Shown here: positions 27,009 to 35,812 of the stretch, in pieces
How positions within the stretch are numbered: the first letter of the stretch is position 1
How the letters are laid out: the number at the start of each line of letters is the position of its first letter
Source: an uncultured Muribaculaceae bacterium
GTDB lineage: Bacteria > Bacteroidota > Bacteroidia > Bacteroidales > Muribaculaceae
Assembly: GCA_910584905.1 (NCBI GenBank)
Contig: CAJUCQ010000070.1
Span: forward strand, 124,001-188,000
Direction of reading: 5' to 3'
Length of the DNA stretch: 64,000 bases
Notes under the pieces: model-generated
The model's input: the letters and a program-made list of their open reading frames with translations, nothing else
Databases searched by the model: none
What the model was told of the DNA's origin: nothing
Made by a program: the position numbers and the translations under genes

Positions 27009-28781
27009 ATGAAGAAATCTACAGCCCGAATCCTCATCATCTTGTTGACGGTCCTCGTCGGCAACGCCCTCTCAGCCGCCGCATCCGGCGTGCGGATAGC
27101 ATTCCAGCGCCCGTCAGGCTGGCAAGGCATCCCCCATCTCCACGCATACGCCAACGACATCCCCCTCGACGGTTGCAACGACCGCGAAATGAGCCCAGTG
27201 CCGGGCTTGGAGGGCTGGTATTGGTTCTCGATTGCAAACACTCCCGCGCAATACGTCATAATATTCAACAACGGCGGCTGGAGCGGCGGCCAGACCGTCG
27301 ACGTCCACATCACCGACGGACTCGACCATGCCTTCACGGCCTCGGGCCTCATCGTGAGCGAGACCTCCGGCGACGCCGTCTGGGAAGCCCTCGACGCCCC
27401 CGTGCCCGCGCCTCCGTCCGACGCCACCGACATCCGCTTCCGCCGGCCCGACACGTGGACTCAGACCCCGAAACTCGTGGCCTACAAAGAAAAAGACCTC
27501 GTGCGCACCCCCGAAAACCGCGTCATCTACGAAGTGTTCGTGCGCAACTTCTCGCCCGAAGGCACGCTCAAAGGCGTCGAAAAAGAAGTCTCGCGCCTCA
27601 AAGAACTGGGCGTCGACGTCGTGTGGCTCATGCCCATATATCCCGGCGGCCGCGAAGGCAAATGGGGCACCTACGCAAGCCCCTACGCCGTCCGCGACTA
27701 CAAAGCCGTCGACCCCGACTACGGCACCGCCGCCGACTTCCGCTCGCTCGTCGCCGCCATCCACGACGCCGGCATGGAAATTTGGCTCGACTGGGTGGCT
27801 AACCACACCGCCCTCGACCACCCGTGGGCGACCTCGAATCGCGACTTCTACAGCCTCAACGGCAACGAAATCGTACACCCCCACGGCTGGAACGACGTCT
27901 ATCAGCTCAACTACTCCTCGCAGGGCCTCCGCAACGCAATGATTGACGCGCTCTGCTACTGGGTCCGCGAATTCGACATCGACGGCTACCGATGCGACTA
28001 CGCCGACGGCGTGCCCCGCGACTTCTGGCGTCAGGCCCGCGAAGCCGTCAACGCCATCAAACCCTCCGTGGCGTGGCTTGCCGAAAGCGGCGGCGACGGC
28101 GAAAACTCGCGCCTCGTGAGCGACGACGGACTCTTCGACTACAACTACGCATGGGGATTCCGCGACCAACTGGCCGAATTCGCCGGCCACGGCGACGTCA
28201 GCCGCCTGCGCACCCTCTGCCGCGACCTCTTCTACGACAGCGCATACAACGGCAAAAGCCGCATGGTCTACCTCTCCAACCACGACGTCGTTCAGGACAA
28301 GGGCGGCACCGAAGATCGCATCATGGGCATGCGCCTCGAGCCCCTGACCGTGCTCGAATTCACTATCTACGGCATGCCGCTGCTCTATAACGGACAAGAA
28401 ATCCGATACTCATCGGGGGCCGTCTCGCTGGCCGAAAAAACTCCCGTCGACTGGAGCCGCCCCGACACGATAATGCAGGCCCTCATAAGCTCCCTGACAC
28501 GCCTCAAGCACTCCGAACCCGCCCTCCGCACCGGCCGCGAGCGAGGCGACCTCCACACCTACGCCACATCCGCCCCCGACGTATTTGTCTACGAACGCCG
28601 CCTCGGCGACGAAAGCGTTGTGGTCATGCTCAACTTCGGCGCCTCGCAGACAAACTTCACCGTCACCGACCGCCTGCCCGCCGAAACATACCTCGACGTT
28701 TTCTCCGGCAACACCGCCGCGCTGGCCTCGACCCCGGCATTCACCCTCCCGGCCTACGGATATGCCGTATATGTAAAATGA
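27009..28781 (+). CDS. Secreted GH13 alpha-amylase with N-terminal starch-binding module
   Basis: A 590-residue exported alpha-glucan hydrolase. After the signal peptide (about 1-25) a beta-module (about 27-110; VRIAFQRPSGWQGIPHLHAY, then GWYWFSIANTPAQYVIIFNN) resembles CBM26-type starch-binding modules. The GH13 barrel begins near 170 (VIYEVFVRNFSPEGT) with DVVWLMPIYP, LDWVANHT, nucleophile Asp330 in GYRCDYADG, general acid Glu359 in WLAESGG and Asp426 in YLSNHD. A C-terminal beta domain closes the protein with the family's usual length. It is not beside susCD, so it acts alone or with the small secreted protein that follows. Starch or glycogen as substrate is a family inference. Confidence 0.93.
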   Translation: MKKSTARILIILLTVLVGNALSAAASGVRIAFQRPSGWQGIPHLHAYANDIPLDGCNDREMSPVPGLEGWYWFSIANTPAQYVIIFNNGGWSGGQTVDVHITDGLDHAFTASGLIVSETSGDAVWEALDAPVPAPPSDATDIRFRRPDTWTQTPKLVAYKEKDLVRTPENRVIYEVFVRNFSPEGTLKGVEKEVSRLKELGVDVVWLMPIYPGGREGKWGTYASPYAVRDYKAVDPDYGTAADFRSLVAAIHDAGMEIWLDWVANHTALDHPWATSNRDFYSLNGNEIVHPHGWNDVYQLNYSSQGLRNAMIDALCYWVREFDIDGYRCDYADGVPRDFWRQAREAVNAIKPSVAWLAESGGDGENSRLVSDDGLFDYNYAWGFRDQLAEFAGHGDVSRLRTLCRDLFYDSAYNGKSRMVYLSNHDVVQDKGGTEDRIMGMRLEPLTVLEFTIYGMPLLYNGQEIRYSSGAVSLAEKTPVDWSRPDTIMQALISSLTRLKHSEPALRTGRERGDLHTYATSAPDVFVYERRLGDESVVVMLNFGASQTNFTVTDRLPAETYLDVFSGNTAALASTPAFTLPAYGYAVYVK

Positions 28782-28810
28782 TTCACAAACCCGCAACACA
28801 CCCCCGAAAG

Positions 28811-29230
28811 ATGAGCCTCAAACAAATCATAGGTCTCGCGCTGGCGCTCGCTCCGGCGGCCCTTCAGGCCGAGACAGTGCGCTGGGAAATCCTGAACGGC
28901 ATCGAAATGACCCCGGAGGACGGCAACCCGCAGTGGTACACAGCCTCCGTCCCCCTCCTCCCCGCCGGAACAAGCATCGACTTCACCGACGGCGACATGG
29001 CCCGCACCACCGCCCCGCACCCCGCCGACAACACCTCCGACTTCACCGTCGACAAGGACGGCAAGGTCGTGCCCTACGCCTCATTCACCCCCACCGCCGT
29101 CGATGCCACCGGAGCCGACCTCGGAGACGCCGTCTGGTACACCCTTCAGGGCCTCCGCGCCGACAACCCGCGCAAAGGCATCTACATCCGCGTCGACCGC
29201 AGCGGCAAAGCCTCGAAAGTGCGCTTCTGA
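28811..29230 (+). CDS. Small secreted protein with type-IX-like C-terminal tail
   Basis: A 139-residue exported protein of unknown function. An in-frame ATG at 28778 overlaps the amylase stop codon, but the ATG at 28811 is preferred since it begins directly with a signal peptide (MSLKQIIGLALALAPAALQA). The mature part is short and acidic. The C-terminus WYTLQGLRADNPRKGIYIRV followed by SGKASKVRF has the same layout as the tails of three larger secreted proteins in this window. It is 29 bp after the amylase and followed by a good terminator, so both genes form one transcript; a role in starch use is only a guess. Confidence 0.7.
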   Translation: MSLKQIIGLALALAPAALQAETVRWEILNGIEMTPEDGNPQWYTASVPLLPAGTSIDFTDGDMARTTAPHPADNTSDFTVDKDGKVVPYASFTPTAVDATGADLGDAVWYTLQGLRADNPRKGIYIRVDRSGKASKVRF

Positions 29231-29316
29231 AAAGCTACCGGTCCCGTCGGCCGCAATGCCGCCCGAATTACACTTCAAGATAATCCAAGTCAAATCAAGA
29301 TCTGAAAACAATCGCG

Positions 29317-29348
29317 AAAAATCCGTCCGTGAGGGCGGATTTTTTTTT
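29317..29348 (+). terminator. Intrinsic terminator of the amylase unit
   Basis: A 12-bp stem (AAAAATCCGTCC / GGGCGGATTTTT, one G-U pair), four-base loop and a run of T residues to 29348. Confidence 0.88.
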
Positions 29349-29387
29349 GCAAACCCGCGGAACCGTTTATCATTTTTTCATTAAAAA

Positions 29388-29419
29388 TTTGGCAGATACG
29401 AAATTTTCGCTTACCTTTG
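29388..29419 (+). promoter_or_regulatory. Promoter of the fibronectin-III protein gene
   Basis: TTTG at 29388-29391, exact 20-base spacer, TACCTTTG at 29412-29419. This is among the best matches in the window; transcription should begin near 29426. Confidence 0.78.
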
Positions 29420-29427
29420 CCCTCAGC

Positions 29428-29443
29428 CCCCGTAGCGACGGGG
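29428..29443 (+). promoter_or_regulatory. Hairpin at the 5' end of the leader
   Basis: CCCCGT, loop AGCG, ACGGGG: a perfect 6-bp stem at the predicted mRNA start, followed by about 120 unstructured AT-rich bases. A 5' stabilising hairpin is the simplest reading. Confidence 0.5.
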
Positions 29444-29566
29444 CGTGTTTTACATATTTCTTTCAGCGGTCAGGTTATCGGACGGTTATTGACAATGACA
29501 ACAATACTCATTTTTATCCGAAAACTTTAAATCAACCAATATCAATAACCCAACCTAAAACCGCAA

Positions 29567-32500
29567 ATGAAAAAAATTCTTTCTCTTGCTTTCGCAACCG
29601 CCACAATATGCGCTGCGCACGCGGTGGATTTCACCGTCTACAGCAACGGCAGCGTTGCCGAGGGCGTGGCCGTCAACAGTTGGTGGAACGTTATTCAGAA
29701 CACCAACGACACGAATCCCGACGGCGAGGGCCCCGTCTGGTCCCTCACCTACAACCCCGATGAACCCGGCGGCGGTGCCACAGGACCCAACTTCTGCGCC
29801 GGACTTCAGGCCAAAAGCGGCACAACCGTAGCAGGCCCGCTCGCCACGGCCACACTCACCTTCAAATACTACGCAACAACGCCCTGCAATATCAAAGTGC
29901 AGGTCGACGCCGACAACGTTGTCCAGACCGCAACCGTTTCCGTAAGCGAAGACGACACCAACAAATGGAACACCGCGTCGTTCTCCATGACAGAGACATT
30001 CCCCAAAGTTTCCGCCGTATGGAACGACTGGAAAGGCGAAGGCCTCAGCGACATCCTCGGCCTTATCGTCGAACAGTTCAATGCCGACACAAAAGTCTAC
30101 ATCAACGACGTTGTCTACACCGGCATTAACGAAAGCTGGGTGAAGCCCGAAGTCGAAGCCCCGGTATGCCCCGTGCCTCCGGTGCCCGCCACTCCTGCCG
30201 ATGACGTGGTTTCGCTCTTCAGCGGAGCATACACCGCCGCCGCCACCCACACCATCGGCGGCTGGGGACAAAGCACCAAAGCAACAATCCTCACTGCCGA
30301 AAACGGCGCTCCCGTCTACTCTCTCACCGCGTTCAACTACCTCGGCTGGGAACTTAACCCGCGCATAAACGTCGAAGACTTCGACTACATGCACGTCGAC
30401 TTCTACGCCGTCACAGAGACGCCCTTCGCCTTCACTCCCATCAGCCCCGGAAAAGAAAAAGCATTCATCGCCCCGAACGTAAAAACCGGCGAATGGAACA
30501 GCTATGACGTGCCCCTCTCCCACTGGGACAACGTCGACTTCTCCGACATCTTCCAAGTGAAATTCGACAAAGGCAACGGCGGCGAAGGCTACATTGCCAA
30601 CGTTTACTTCTGGAAAGACACCCGCATCATCCCCGCTGTCACCGCCACCGTAAGCGACATCACCACCGACGGCGCAACCATCGCATACGAAGTGACTCTC
30701 CCCGAAGTCATCGCCGACGCAAACATCTCCGTTAAACTCAACGACGTCGTTTACACGGAAAACCCCATCGTCCTCACCGGCCTCAATGCCGACACCGCCT
30801 ATGACTATACCCTCACAGTCATTGCCGAAAAGGACGGCGAACTCTACACCGCCGAAACGCCCGTAAGCTTCAAGACCCTCCGCGACGCAAGCAACACACC
30901 CATGTGGTACGGCCACGTTGAGAAAGACACCAAGAACGCAAACATGGATGCTCCCGTCCATCTCGTCATCGACTACACCATGATTGCAAACGCCGACAAC
31001 ACCCTCACTATCGAGGCCACAGTCAGCGACAACTGGAAAGAACTCCCCGGCCTCGGCGGATTCCAGATCAACATCCTCGGCGACGAAAGCGAATGGGGCC
31101 CCTCCCTCACGCCCGACGCCGAAGGCTTCATCTCCCGCACCACAACCCGCACCTTCACCGACGGCGAACAAGTCACAGGCTTCTTCTGGGCGCCCTACGC
31201 TCTCATGGGTGAACGCATCGACTTCGCCGAACCCTACTACTACGCATCCTCCAACGACAAGCCCGTAACGGCCATCCGTCCGCGCCTGACCGCCGTCGCT
31301 GAAGACATCACCGCATCCTCCGCAAACATCGTCTACACCGTGGCTCTCCCCGCCGAAATCGAAGGCGCCGAGGTCAAGGTACTACTCAACGGCGAGACCG
31401 CTCTCACCGAAAGCCCCTACGCCCTCACAGGTCTCGAACAGAACACCGACTACTCATACATCCTCAAGGCAATCGCCACCCTCGACGGCGAAACCTACGA
31501 GTCGACCGAGCAGACTGTCACCTTCAAGACCCTCCGCGACGGCGCAAAGGCTACCCACTACTACCAGATTGTAAACGGCATTATGCCCAACAACTACAAG
31601 GTGGGCGAAACCGAAGCCGACCGTCGTCAGCTCCCCGTGTCGATGATGACCGAAATCATCTATAACACCGACCAGACCGTCACCGTAAACTTCACCGTCA
31701 ACGGCGCCGACGACATCGTAGGCTTCGTTCCCGGAGTCAACATCGGCGGCCAATGGAGCGGCTCCCTCGCAGGCAAAGCCGTAGACGGACTCTACTCGTG
31801 GACCACCCCCGACACCTTCGAAGACGGCACGAACCTCCACAGCTACTTCTGGTTCCAGTTCCCCGGCGATGTTCAGCGCATCGACATGAAAGACTTCACC
31901 CTCGGCGAAAGCAACGAACCCGTAAGCTACGGCGCTCCCGCAGGCATCGTCATCACCACCAAGAACACCGACGTGACCGGCGGAACTCCCGTCGCCCTGA
32001 CCTGCTACGCAGTCGACGCCGCAGGCAACTACCTCCTCAACGAAGAAATCACCCTTGACGTCAAGGAAGGCGACGCAACAATCGCCGGCGACTTCGTGAC
32101 GCTCCCCGGTCGCGGCACAGCCGTCATCGAAGCTACATGCGGCGAGCTCTCAGCCGAAATCACCCTCAACTGCCTCACAAGCGCCGAAGCCATAAACGCC
32201 GCTAAAGGCATCACAGGCGTCGCATCCGAGTTCGCAACCAACGACCCCGCCCTCGCAACCGACGACAACGAAGCAACTCAGCTCGAATTCAACTGCGCCG
32301 AGACCCAAGAACACACCTTCGCTATCGACCTCGGCAAGAACCACGAACTCGAACTCATCGAAGTCGTATTCGAAGGAGCTTCCGCTACGGCCTACACCGT
32401 GACCGTCGAACGCGAACTCAACGAGGCTACCGTGGCCCGCGCAAAGGTTGAAACCAAAGTCTACACCGTAACCGACGGCGCCGGTGGCGCAGGCGTTACC

Positions 32501-32785
32501 GCCCGCCGCTCCTTCGCCGAAGCAACCCCTGTCACCGGCCGCTACATCACCCTCGCCACAAGCAAGGCCTTCGACCCCACATGGGGCATCAAGCTCAAAG
32601 AGCTCCGCGCATTCGGCACTCCCACCCAAGACACCCCCACCGGCATCGAAAACATCGACACCGAAGCCGCCGCAGGCGCTCGCTTCTTCCGTCTCGACGG
32701 CATCGAAGTAAGCCCCGAAAACCTCTCGGCAGGCGTTTACGTCAAGCTCGAAGGCAAGACCGCAACCAAGGTATTCATCCGTTGA
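29567..32785 (+). CDS. Large secreted protein with two Fn3 repeats, discoidin-like domain and type-IX-like tail
   Basis: A 1072-residue exported protein of unknown function. The signal peptide is MKKILSLAFATATICAAHA. Two beta-sandwich modules of carbohydrate-binding type occupy about 20-350. Two fibronectin type III units follow (about 356-440 and 572-660), clearly duplicated: both have ALTGL or VLTGL before an aromatic strand and end in FKTLRD. Each is followed by a further unique beta-module. Residues about 880-1020 resemble an F5/8 type C (discoidin) domain, with FAIDLGKNHELELIEVVFEG. The last 35 residues (RFFRLDGIEVSPENLSAGVY to KVFIR) match the tails of other secreted proteins here. Likely a surface adhesin or glycan-binding protein; no catalytic motif was seen. 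Codon bias suggests strong expression. Confidence 0.75.
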   Translation: MKKILSLAFATATICAAHAVDFTVYSNGSVAEGVAVNSWWNVIQNTNDTNPDGEGPVWSLTYNPDEPGGGATGPNFCAGLQAKSGTTVAGPLATATLTFKYYATTPCNIKVQVDADNVVQTATVSVSEDDTNKWNTASFSMTETFPKVSAVWNDWKGEGLSDILGLIVEQFNADTKVYINDVVYTGINESWVKPEVEAPVCPVPPVPATPADDVVSLFSGAYTAAATHTIGGWGQSTKATILTAENGAPVYSLTAFNYLGWELNPRINVEDFDYMHVDFYAVTETPFAFTPISPGKEKAFIAPNVKTGEWNSYDVPLSHWDNVDFSDIFQVKFDKGNGGEGYIANVYFWKDTRIIPAVTATVSDITTDGATIAYEVTLPEVIADANISVKLNDVVYTENPIVLTGLNADTAYDYTLTVIAEKDGELYTAETPVSFKTLRDASNTPMWYGHVEKDTKNANMDAPVHLVIDYTMIANADNTLTIEATVSDNWKELPGLGGFQINILGDESEWGPSLTPDAEGFISRTTTRTFTDGEQVTGFFWAPYALMGERIDFAEPYYYASSNDKPVTAIRPRLTAVAEDITASSANIVYTVALPAEIEGAEVKVLLNGETALTESPYALTGLEQNTDYSYILKAIATLDGETYESTEQTVTFKTLRDGAKATHYYQIVNGIMPNNYKVGETEADRRQLPVSMMTEIIYNTDQTVTVNFTVNGADDIVGFVPGVNIGGQWSGSLAGKAVDGLYSWTTPDTFEDGTNLHSYFWFQFPGDVQRIDMKDFTLGESNEPVSYGAPAGIVITTKNTDVTGGTPVALTCYAVDAAGNYLLNEEITLDVKEGDATIAGDFVTLPGRGTAVIEATCGELSAEITLNCLTSAEAINAAKGITGVASEFATNDPALATDDNEATQLEFNCAETQEHTFAIDLGKNHELELIEVVFEGASATAYTVTVERELNEATVARAKVETKVYTVTDGAGGAGVTARRSFAEATPVTGRYITLATSKAFDPTWGIKLKELRAFGTPTQDTPTGIENIDTEAAAGARFFRLDGIEVSPENLSAGVYVKLEGKTATKVFIR

Positions 32786-32816
32786 AAACCTCGTTTCCAA
32801 ATCATTAAATCCCACG

Positions 32817-32851
32817 ACGGGACGCGCATCGCGGTGCGCGTCCCGTTTTTT
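32817..32851 (+). terminator. Intrinsic terminator after the fibronectin-III protein gene
   Basis: A perfect 11-bp stem (ACGGGACGCGC / GCGCGTCCCGT) with an eight-base loop, followed by TTTTTT. Confidence 0.9.
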
Positions 32852-32887
32852 AAGATTATTTTTCGCTATTATACGAGGAAAAAGCAC

Positions 32888-32895
32888 TATTTTTG
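32888..32895 (+). promoter_or_regulatory. -7 promoter element of upp
   Basis: TATTTTTG, 22 bases before the ATG at 32918; the -33 region is only a weak match (TTTC at a longer spacing). Confidence 0.5.
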
Positions 32896-32917
32896 TAAAA
32901 ATAATCCTGATCCAGCC

Positions 32918-33571
32918 ATGAATGTAGTAAATCTCTCGGAGCAACCCTCCCTCGTGAGCCAGTATCTGGCCGAAATGCGCGACACCAATATCCAGACCGA
33001 CCCACTTCGATTCCGCCGCAACCTCGAACGGCTGGGCGAAATCATGGCTTATGAGATAAGCCGAACCCTCGACTTCAGCGCTGAAAAAATAAAAACCCCC
33101 CTCGGCGTCGAAGCCGACTGCAACGTTATCGCCGACAAAATCGTCCTCGCAACTATTTTCCGTGCAGGCATCCCCTTCCATCAGGGCTTCCTGCGCTACT
33201 TCGACAACGCCGAAAACGCTTTCGTCAGCGCATATCGCAAGTACAAGGAAAAAGAAAACTTCGACGTCCTCATCGAATATCTCGCCACGCCCCGCCTTGA
33301 AGGCAAGACCCTCGTCATCTGCGACCCCATGCTCGCCACAGGCGCTTCAATGGAACTCAGCTACCGCGCCCTACTCACCAAAGGAACGCCCGCAAAACTG
33401 CATATAGCATCCGTCATCGCCTCGCAGAAGGCCGTCGACTACATGAACAGCGTAATGCCCGAGGACGCCACCCTTTGGGTAGGCGTAATCGACCCCGAAA
33501 TCAACGCACACAGCTATATCGTCCCCGGACTCGGCGACGCCGGCGACCTCGCATACGGCGTAAAAGAATAA
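32918..33571 (+). CDS. upp: Uracil phosphoribosyltransferase
   Basis: Salvages uracil to UMP using PRPP in the cytoplasm. The 217-residue protein has the PRPP-binding loop in VICDPMLATGASM and the uracil-binding C-terminus YIVPGLGDAGDLAYG. ATG 32918 (MNVVNLSEQPSL) is chosen over an earlier in-frame ATG that would lie inside the preceding terminator. Length and motifs match the Bacteroidetes enzyme. It converges on ribF with 16 bp between stop codons and no visible terminator. Confidence 0.95.
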   Translation: MNVVNLSEQPSLVSQYLAEMRDTNIQTDPLRFRRNLERLGEIMAYEISRTLDFSAEKIKTPLGVEADCNVIADKIVLATIFRAGIPFHQGFLRYFDNAENAFVSAYRKYKEKENFDVLIEYLATPRLEGKTLVICDPMLATGASMELSYRALLTKGTPAKLHIASVIASQKAVDYMNSVMPEDATLWVGVIDPEINAHSYIVPGLGDAGDLAYGVKE

Positions 33572-33587
33572 CCGATATTTATAGGGT

Positions 33588-34496
33588 CTACTCCCGCGCG
33601 GCGCGAGCATCTGCATCAAGCTGCGACACAAGCGCCGGCAAGGTCGTGAACTTCATTTCAGGCCTTAGTCGGCGCAAAAAATGTACACGCAGTCGGCGCC
33701 CGTATATATCGCCGTCGAAATCAAATATATAAGTCTCTATCGACACCGAGCCGTCGGCATCCTTCACACTCGGCCTCCGGCCTATGTTGGTCATGCCGCG
33801 GCGGCCGTATATCCCCAGTTCGGGAATATCAGCCTCAACCACATACACCCCGAGAGCAGGCAAGGCCGCACGCACGTCGGAAGGCCTGAGATTTGCCGTC
33901 GGATAGCCCAGTGTATGGCCCAGCTCGGCGCCGTGGACCACCTCGCCCTCAAGCGAATAGGGCGCGCCGAGCAACCTCGACGCCGTCTCGACGTCGCCCC
34001 CGGCAAGTGCCTCGCGGATAGTCGTCGAGCTGACAGCCGGGATTTCCGCCAATTTCAACGGAGGCGCCTCGACGATACCCACTCCCGTTCGCGACTCGGC
34101 AGCGCGCGCCCCGGACGCATCCATGCGGTCCGCGCCGAAGTGGTTGTTGAACCCCACGACAAGCGCGCGGACGCCATAGCGCTCGCGCAGACGCCGCAGA
34201 AACTCCTCTCCCGTAATCTCGCGCAACTCAGGGGTGAAATGCATGAACTCCACGCGGTCAACCCCGAGCGCAAGCAGACGCGCCTCGCGTTCGCGCGGCG
34301 AACAAAGACTGCGCGGCGCCTCCCCGGGACGCACCACCTCGAGCGGATGACGGTCGAACGTAAGCACGAGCGACGGCAACCCGCGACGACGAGCCTCGCC
34401 GACGAGAGTCGCCACAAGCGACCCGTGGCCGGCATGAACGCCGTCGAACATCCCTACGGCCGCTACACACGCCTCAGGGCCCTTCTCAGTCCTCAT
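33588..34496 (-). CDS. ribF: Bifunctional riboflavin kinase / FAD synthetase
   Basis: Converts riboflavin to FMN and FMN to FAD. The 302 residues hold the N-terminal nucleotidyltransferase domain with GMFDGVHAGHGSLV, LTFDRHPLEV and FNNHFGADR, the SSTTIREAL segment, and the C-terminal flavokinase domain with LGYPTANL and GMTNIGRRPSV. The ATG at 34496 overlaps the 3' end of the upstream HAD phosphatase gene by 11 bp, which suggests translational coupling; a longer reading would duplicate HAD sequence in another frame and is not supported. The HAD neighbour could act on a phosphorylated flavin precursor, but this is a guess. Confidence 0.95.
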   Translation of the reverse strand: MRTEKGPEACVAAVGMFDGVHAGHGSLVATLVGEARRRGLPSLVLTFDRHPLEVVRPGEAPRSLCSPREREARLLALGVDRVEFMHFTPELREITGEEFLRRLRERYGVRALVVGFNNHFGADRMDASGARAAESRTGVGIVEAPPLKLAEIPAVSSTTIREALAGGDVETASRLLGAPYSLEGEVVHGAELGHTLGYPTANLRPSDVRAALPALGVYVVEADIPELGIYGRRGMTNIGRRPSVKDADGSVSIETYIFDFDGDIYGRRLRVHFLRRLRPEMKFTTLPALVSQLDADARAARE

Positions 34497-35112
34497 CGCA
34501 GAGATAATCCATGAATTCAGTGCCCGGAGCCACATGGACGGCCTTAAATCCAAGCGCCCGCGCGGCCTCGACATTCGCCTCGGAATCATCGAAGAAAAGC
34601 GTCTCCTCGGGCTTGATTCCCAGCGTACGGCTCGTATAGCGGAATATCTCCGCATCAGGCTTGGCCGAATGCGCCTCGAACGATGTGACCATGCCGTCGA
34701 AATAATCCTCGCGCCGCATCGGCGGAAGTTTGGCAAACTCGCGCGCAAGAACGCCGTCCCACATCACGGGATTCGTATTGCTCAGCAGATAGATGCCATA
34801 ACGCTTACGAAGCTCGACGAGCGCGCGGAGACGATGCTCGGGGATGCCGACGATGAATTGCTCGAACGCATCGTCTATTTCCTTGTCCGTGACCGCCTCG
34901 GGATTCGGGAAGGCCTTGCGGAGCACACTGTGGAATTCATCGGTCGACGCCGACCCGTCCTCAAGGGCCATAAAAATTCCCGTCTGCGCATATTCGCCGA
35001 AATACGACTCCGCATCAGGGAGTCCGAGACGCACAAAAGCATCAACACAATTTTGGCGAAGGATGTCGACGACGACACCGCCGAGGTCGAATAGTAAATT
35101 TCGGATGCTCAT
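34486..35112 (-). CDS. HAD-superfamily phosphatase (YihX-like)
   Basis: A 208-residue HAD phosphatase. The motifs are FDLGGVVVD (nucleophile Asp9; Gly replaces the second Asp of DxD, as in E. coli YihX), YLLSNTNP (motif II), the Lys of SAKPDAEIF (motif III) and LFFDDSEANVEAA (motif IV). YihX-type enzymes dephosphorylate small sugar phosphates; the true substrate here is not known. The gene overlaps ribF by 11 bp and is probably cotranscribed with it from a TAATTTTG element 26 bases upstream. One possible role is the missing phosphatase of riboflavin synthesis, inferred only from gene order. Confidence 0.85.
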   Translation of the reverse strand: MSIRNLLFDLGGVVVDILRQNCVDAFVRLGLPDAESYFGEYAQTGIFMALEDGSASTDEFHSVLRKAFPNPEAVTDKEIDDAFEQFIVGIPEHRLRALVELRKRYGIYLLSNTNPVMWDGVLAREFAKLPPMRREDYFDGMVTSFEAHSAKPDAEIFRYTSRTLGIKPEETLFFDDSEANVEAARALGFKAVHVAPGTEFMDYLCDED

Positions 35113-35138
35113 GATTCTAATGTAATTATATCTTCAGG

Positions 35139-35146
35139 CAAAATTA
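35139..35146 (-). promoter_or_regulatory. -7 promoter element of the HAD-ribF unit
   Basis: TAATTTTG on the minus strand, 26 bases before the HAD start codon; no convincing -33 element at normal spacing. Confidence 0.45.
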
Positions 35147-35190
35147 CTCAAAAAAAGCATAGCGCCCAATCTTCGCGCCGCAGAAAGACA

Positions 35191-35232
35191 CAAAAAAAGG
35201 CGATTCTAATCAAAAAAAGAATTAGAATCGCC
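35191..35232 (-). terminator. Intrinsic terminator of the tRNA-Glu / rpsT unit
   Basis: Perfect 12-bp stem (GGCGATTCTAAT / ATTAGAATCGCC) with a 10-base loop; on the minus strand it is followed by seven T residues. It lies 25 bases past the first tRNA-Glu. Confidence 0.88.
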
Positions 35233-35257
35233 CGGCTTGAGATTGGGGAAGGGGGAG

Positions 35258-35329
35258 TAGCCCATAGCAGAATCGAACTGCTCTTTCAAGAATGAAAATC
35301 TTGCGTCCTAACCGATAGACGAATGGGCC
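35258..35329 (-). tRNA. tRNA-Glu (anticodon TTC)
   Basis: A 72-base cloverleaf: acceptor arms GGCCCAT / ATGGGCT with a G-U first pair and discriminator A, D arm with CGGTTAGG, a five-pair anticodon stem around loop TTTTCAT (anticodon TTC), and T loop TTCGATT. CCA is not encoded. It is identical to the copy at 35723-35794 and lies downstream of rpsT in the same orientation. Confidence 0.95.
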
Positions 35330-35423
35330 GGAAGTGTGCGGGCGGCCTGCTCCGAATGTTTGAAACCGCTTCGACCCGCGGGGCGGCGACTGTGCGCCGT
35401 GTTTCTGCCTTTAGCGCGGCTGT

Positions 35424-35681
35424 TTATGCGGCGAGCTTGGCGATGTGCTTGGCAAGCTTGCTCTTGAGGTTGGCAGCCTTGTTTTTCGAGATTGCGTTCT
35501 TCGAAGCGAGGCGGTCAAGCATAGCGGTTACTTCGCGGAAGCGAGCCTCGGCAGCGGCCTTGTCGGTGAGCTTGCGGAGGTTGCGGACTGCGTTGCGGGC
35601 AGTCTTGGCGTAGTAACGGTTACGAAGGCGGCGAGCTTCGGTCTGACGAATTCTCTTTTCGGATGATTTATGATTTGCCAT
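35424..35681 (-). CDS. rpsT: 30S ribosomal protein S20
   Basis: An 85-residue, strongly basic helical protein that binds 16S rRNA in the small subunit. The N-terminus [20 protein letters not shown] and the C-terminal [14 protein letters not shown] are typical of S20, and the length is normal. It sits between two identical tRNA-Glu genes on the same strand: the upstream tRNA ends 41 bp before the ATG and the downstream one begins 94 bp after the stop. No promoter is seen in either gap, so it is probably cotranscribed with both tRNAs and released by RNA processing. Confidence 0.96.
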   Translation of the reverse strand: MANHKSSEKRIRQTEARRLRNRYYAKTARNAVRNLRKLTDKAAAEARFREVTAMLDRLASKNAISKNKAANLKSKLAKHIAKLAA

Positions 35682-35722
35682 GTCTTAGTTGCGTGAGATA
35701 TGTCGTAAACTTATCTTAATTG

Positions 35723-35794
35723 TAGCCCATAGCAGAATCGAACTGCTCTTTCAAGAATGAAAATCTTGCGTCCTAACCGATAGACGAATGGGCC
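35723..35794 (-). tRNA. tRNA-Glu (anticodon TTC), second copy
   Basis: Identical in all 72 bases to the copy at 35258-35329. It is the first gene after the promoter at 35844-35813, so its maturation should generate the 5' end of the rpsT message. Confidence 0.95.
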
Positions 35795-35812
35795 TTGCGC
35801 ATTTTGCGAGTG

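Larger units (their letters stand above)
29231..29566. other. Intergenic region with terminator, promoter and 140-nt leader
   Basis: The 336-bp gap contains the terminator of the amylase unit, then a complete promoter, a small hairpin at the predicted transcript start and an AT-rich leader before the fibronectin-III protein gene. No coding sequence was recognised. Confidence 0.65.

Noticed and set aside
29555..31171. 538-codon antisense frame in the fibronectin-III gene
   Set aside because: Val/Gly/Asp-rich translation without motifs, the mirror of Asn/Asp/Thr/Val codons in the real gene; no promoter on that strand.
34497..34748. Upstream extension of RibF
   Set aside because: It overlaps the HAD phosphatase gene by hundreds of bases and reads as Arg/Ser-rich shadow sequence; the ATG at 34496 fits the family.
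35258..35794. The two identical tRNA-Glu copies as ends of a mobile element
   Set aside because: Between them is only rpsT, a housekeeping gene, with no integrase, transposase or other cargo, and the repeats are complete tRNA genes in the same orientation.
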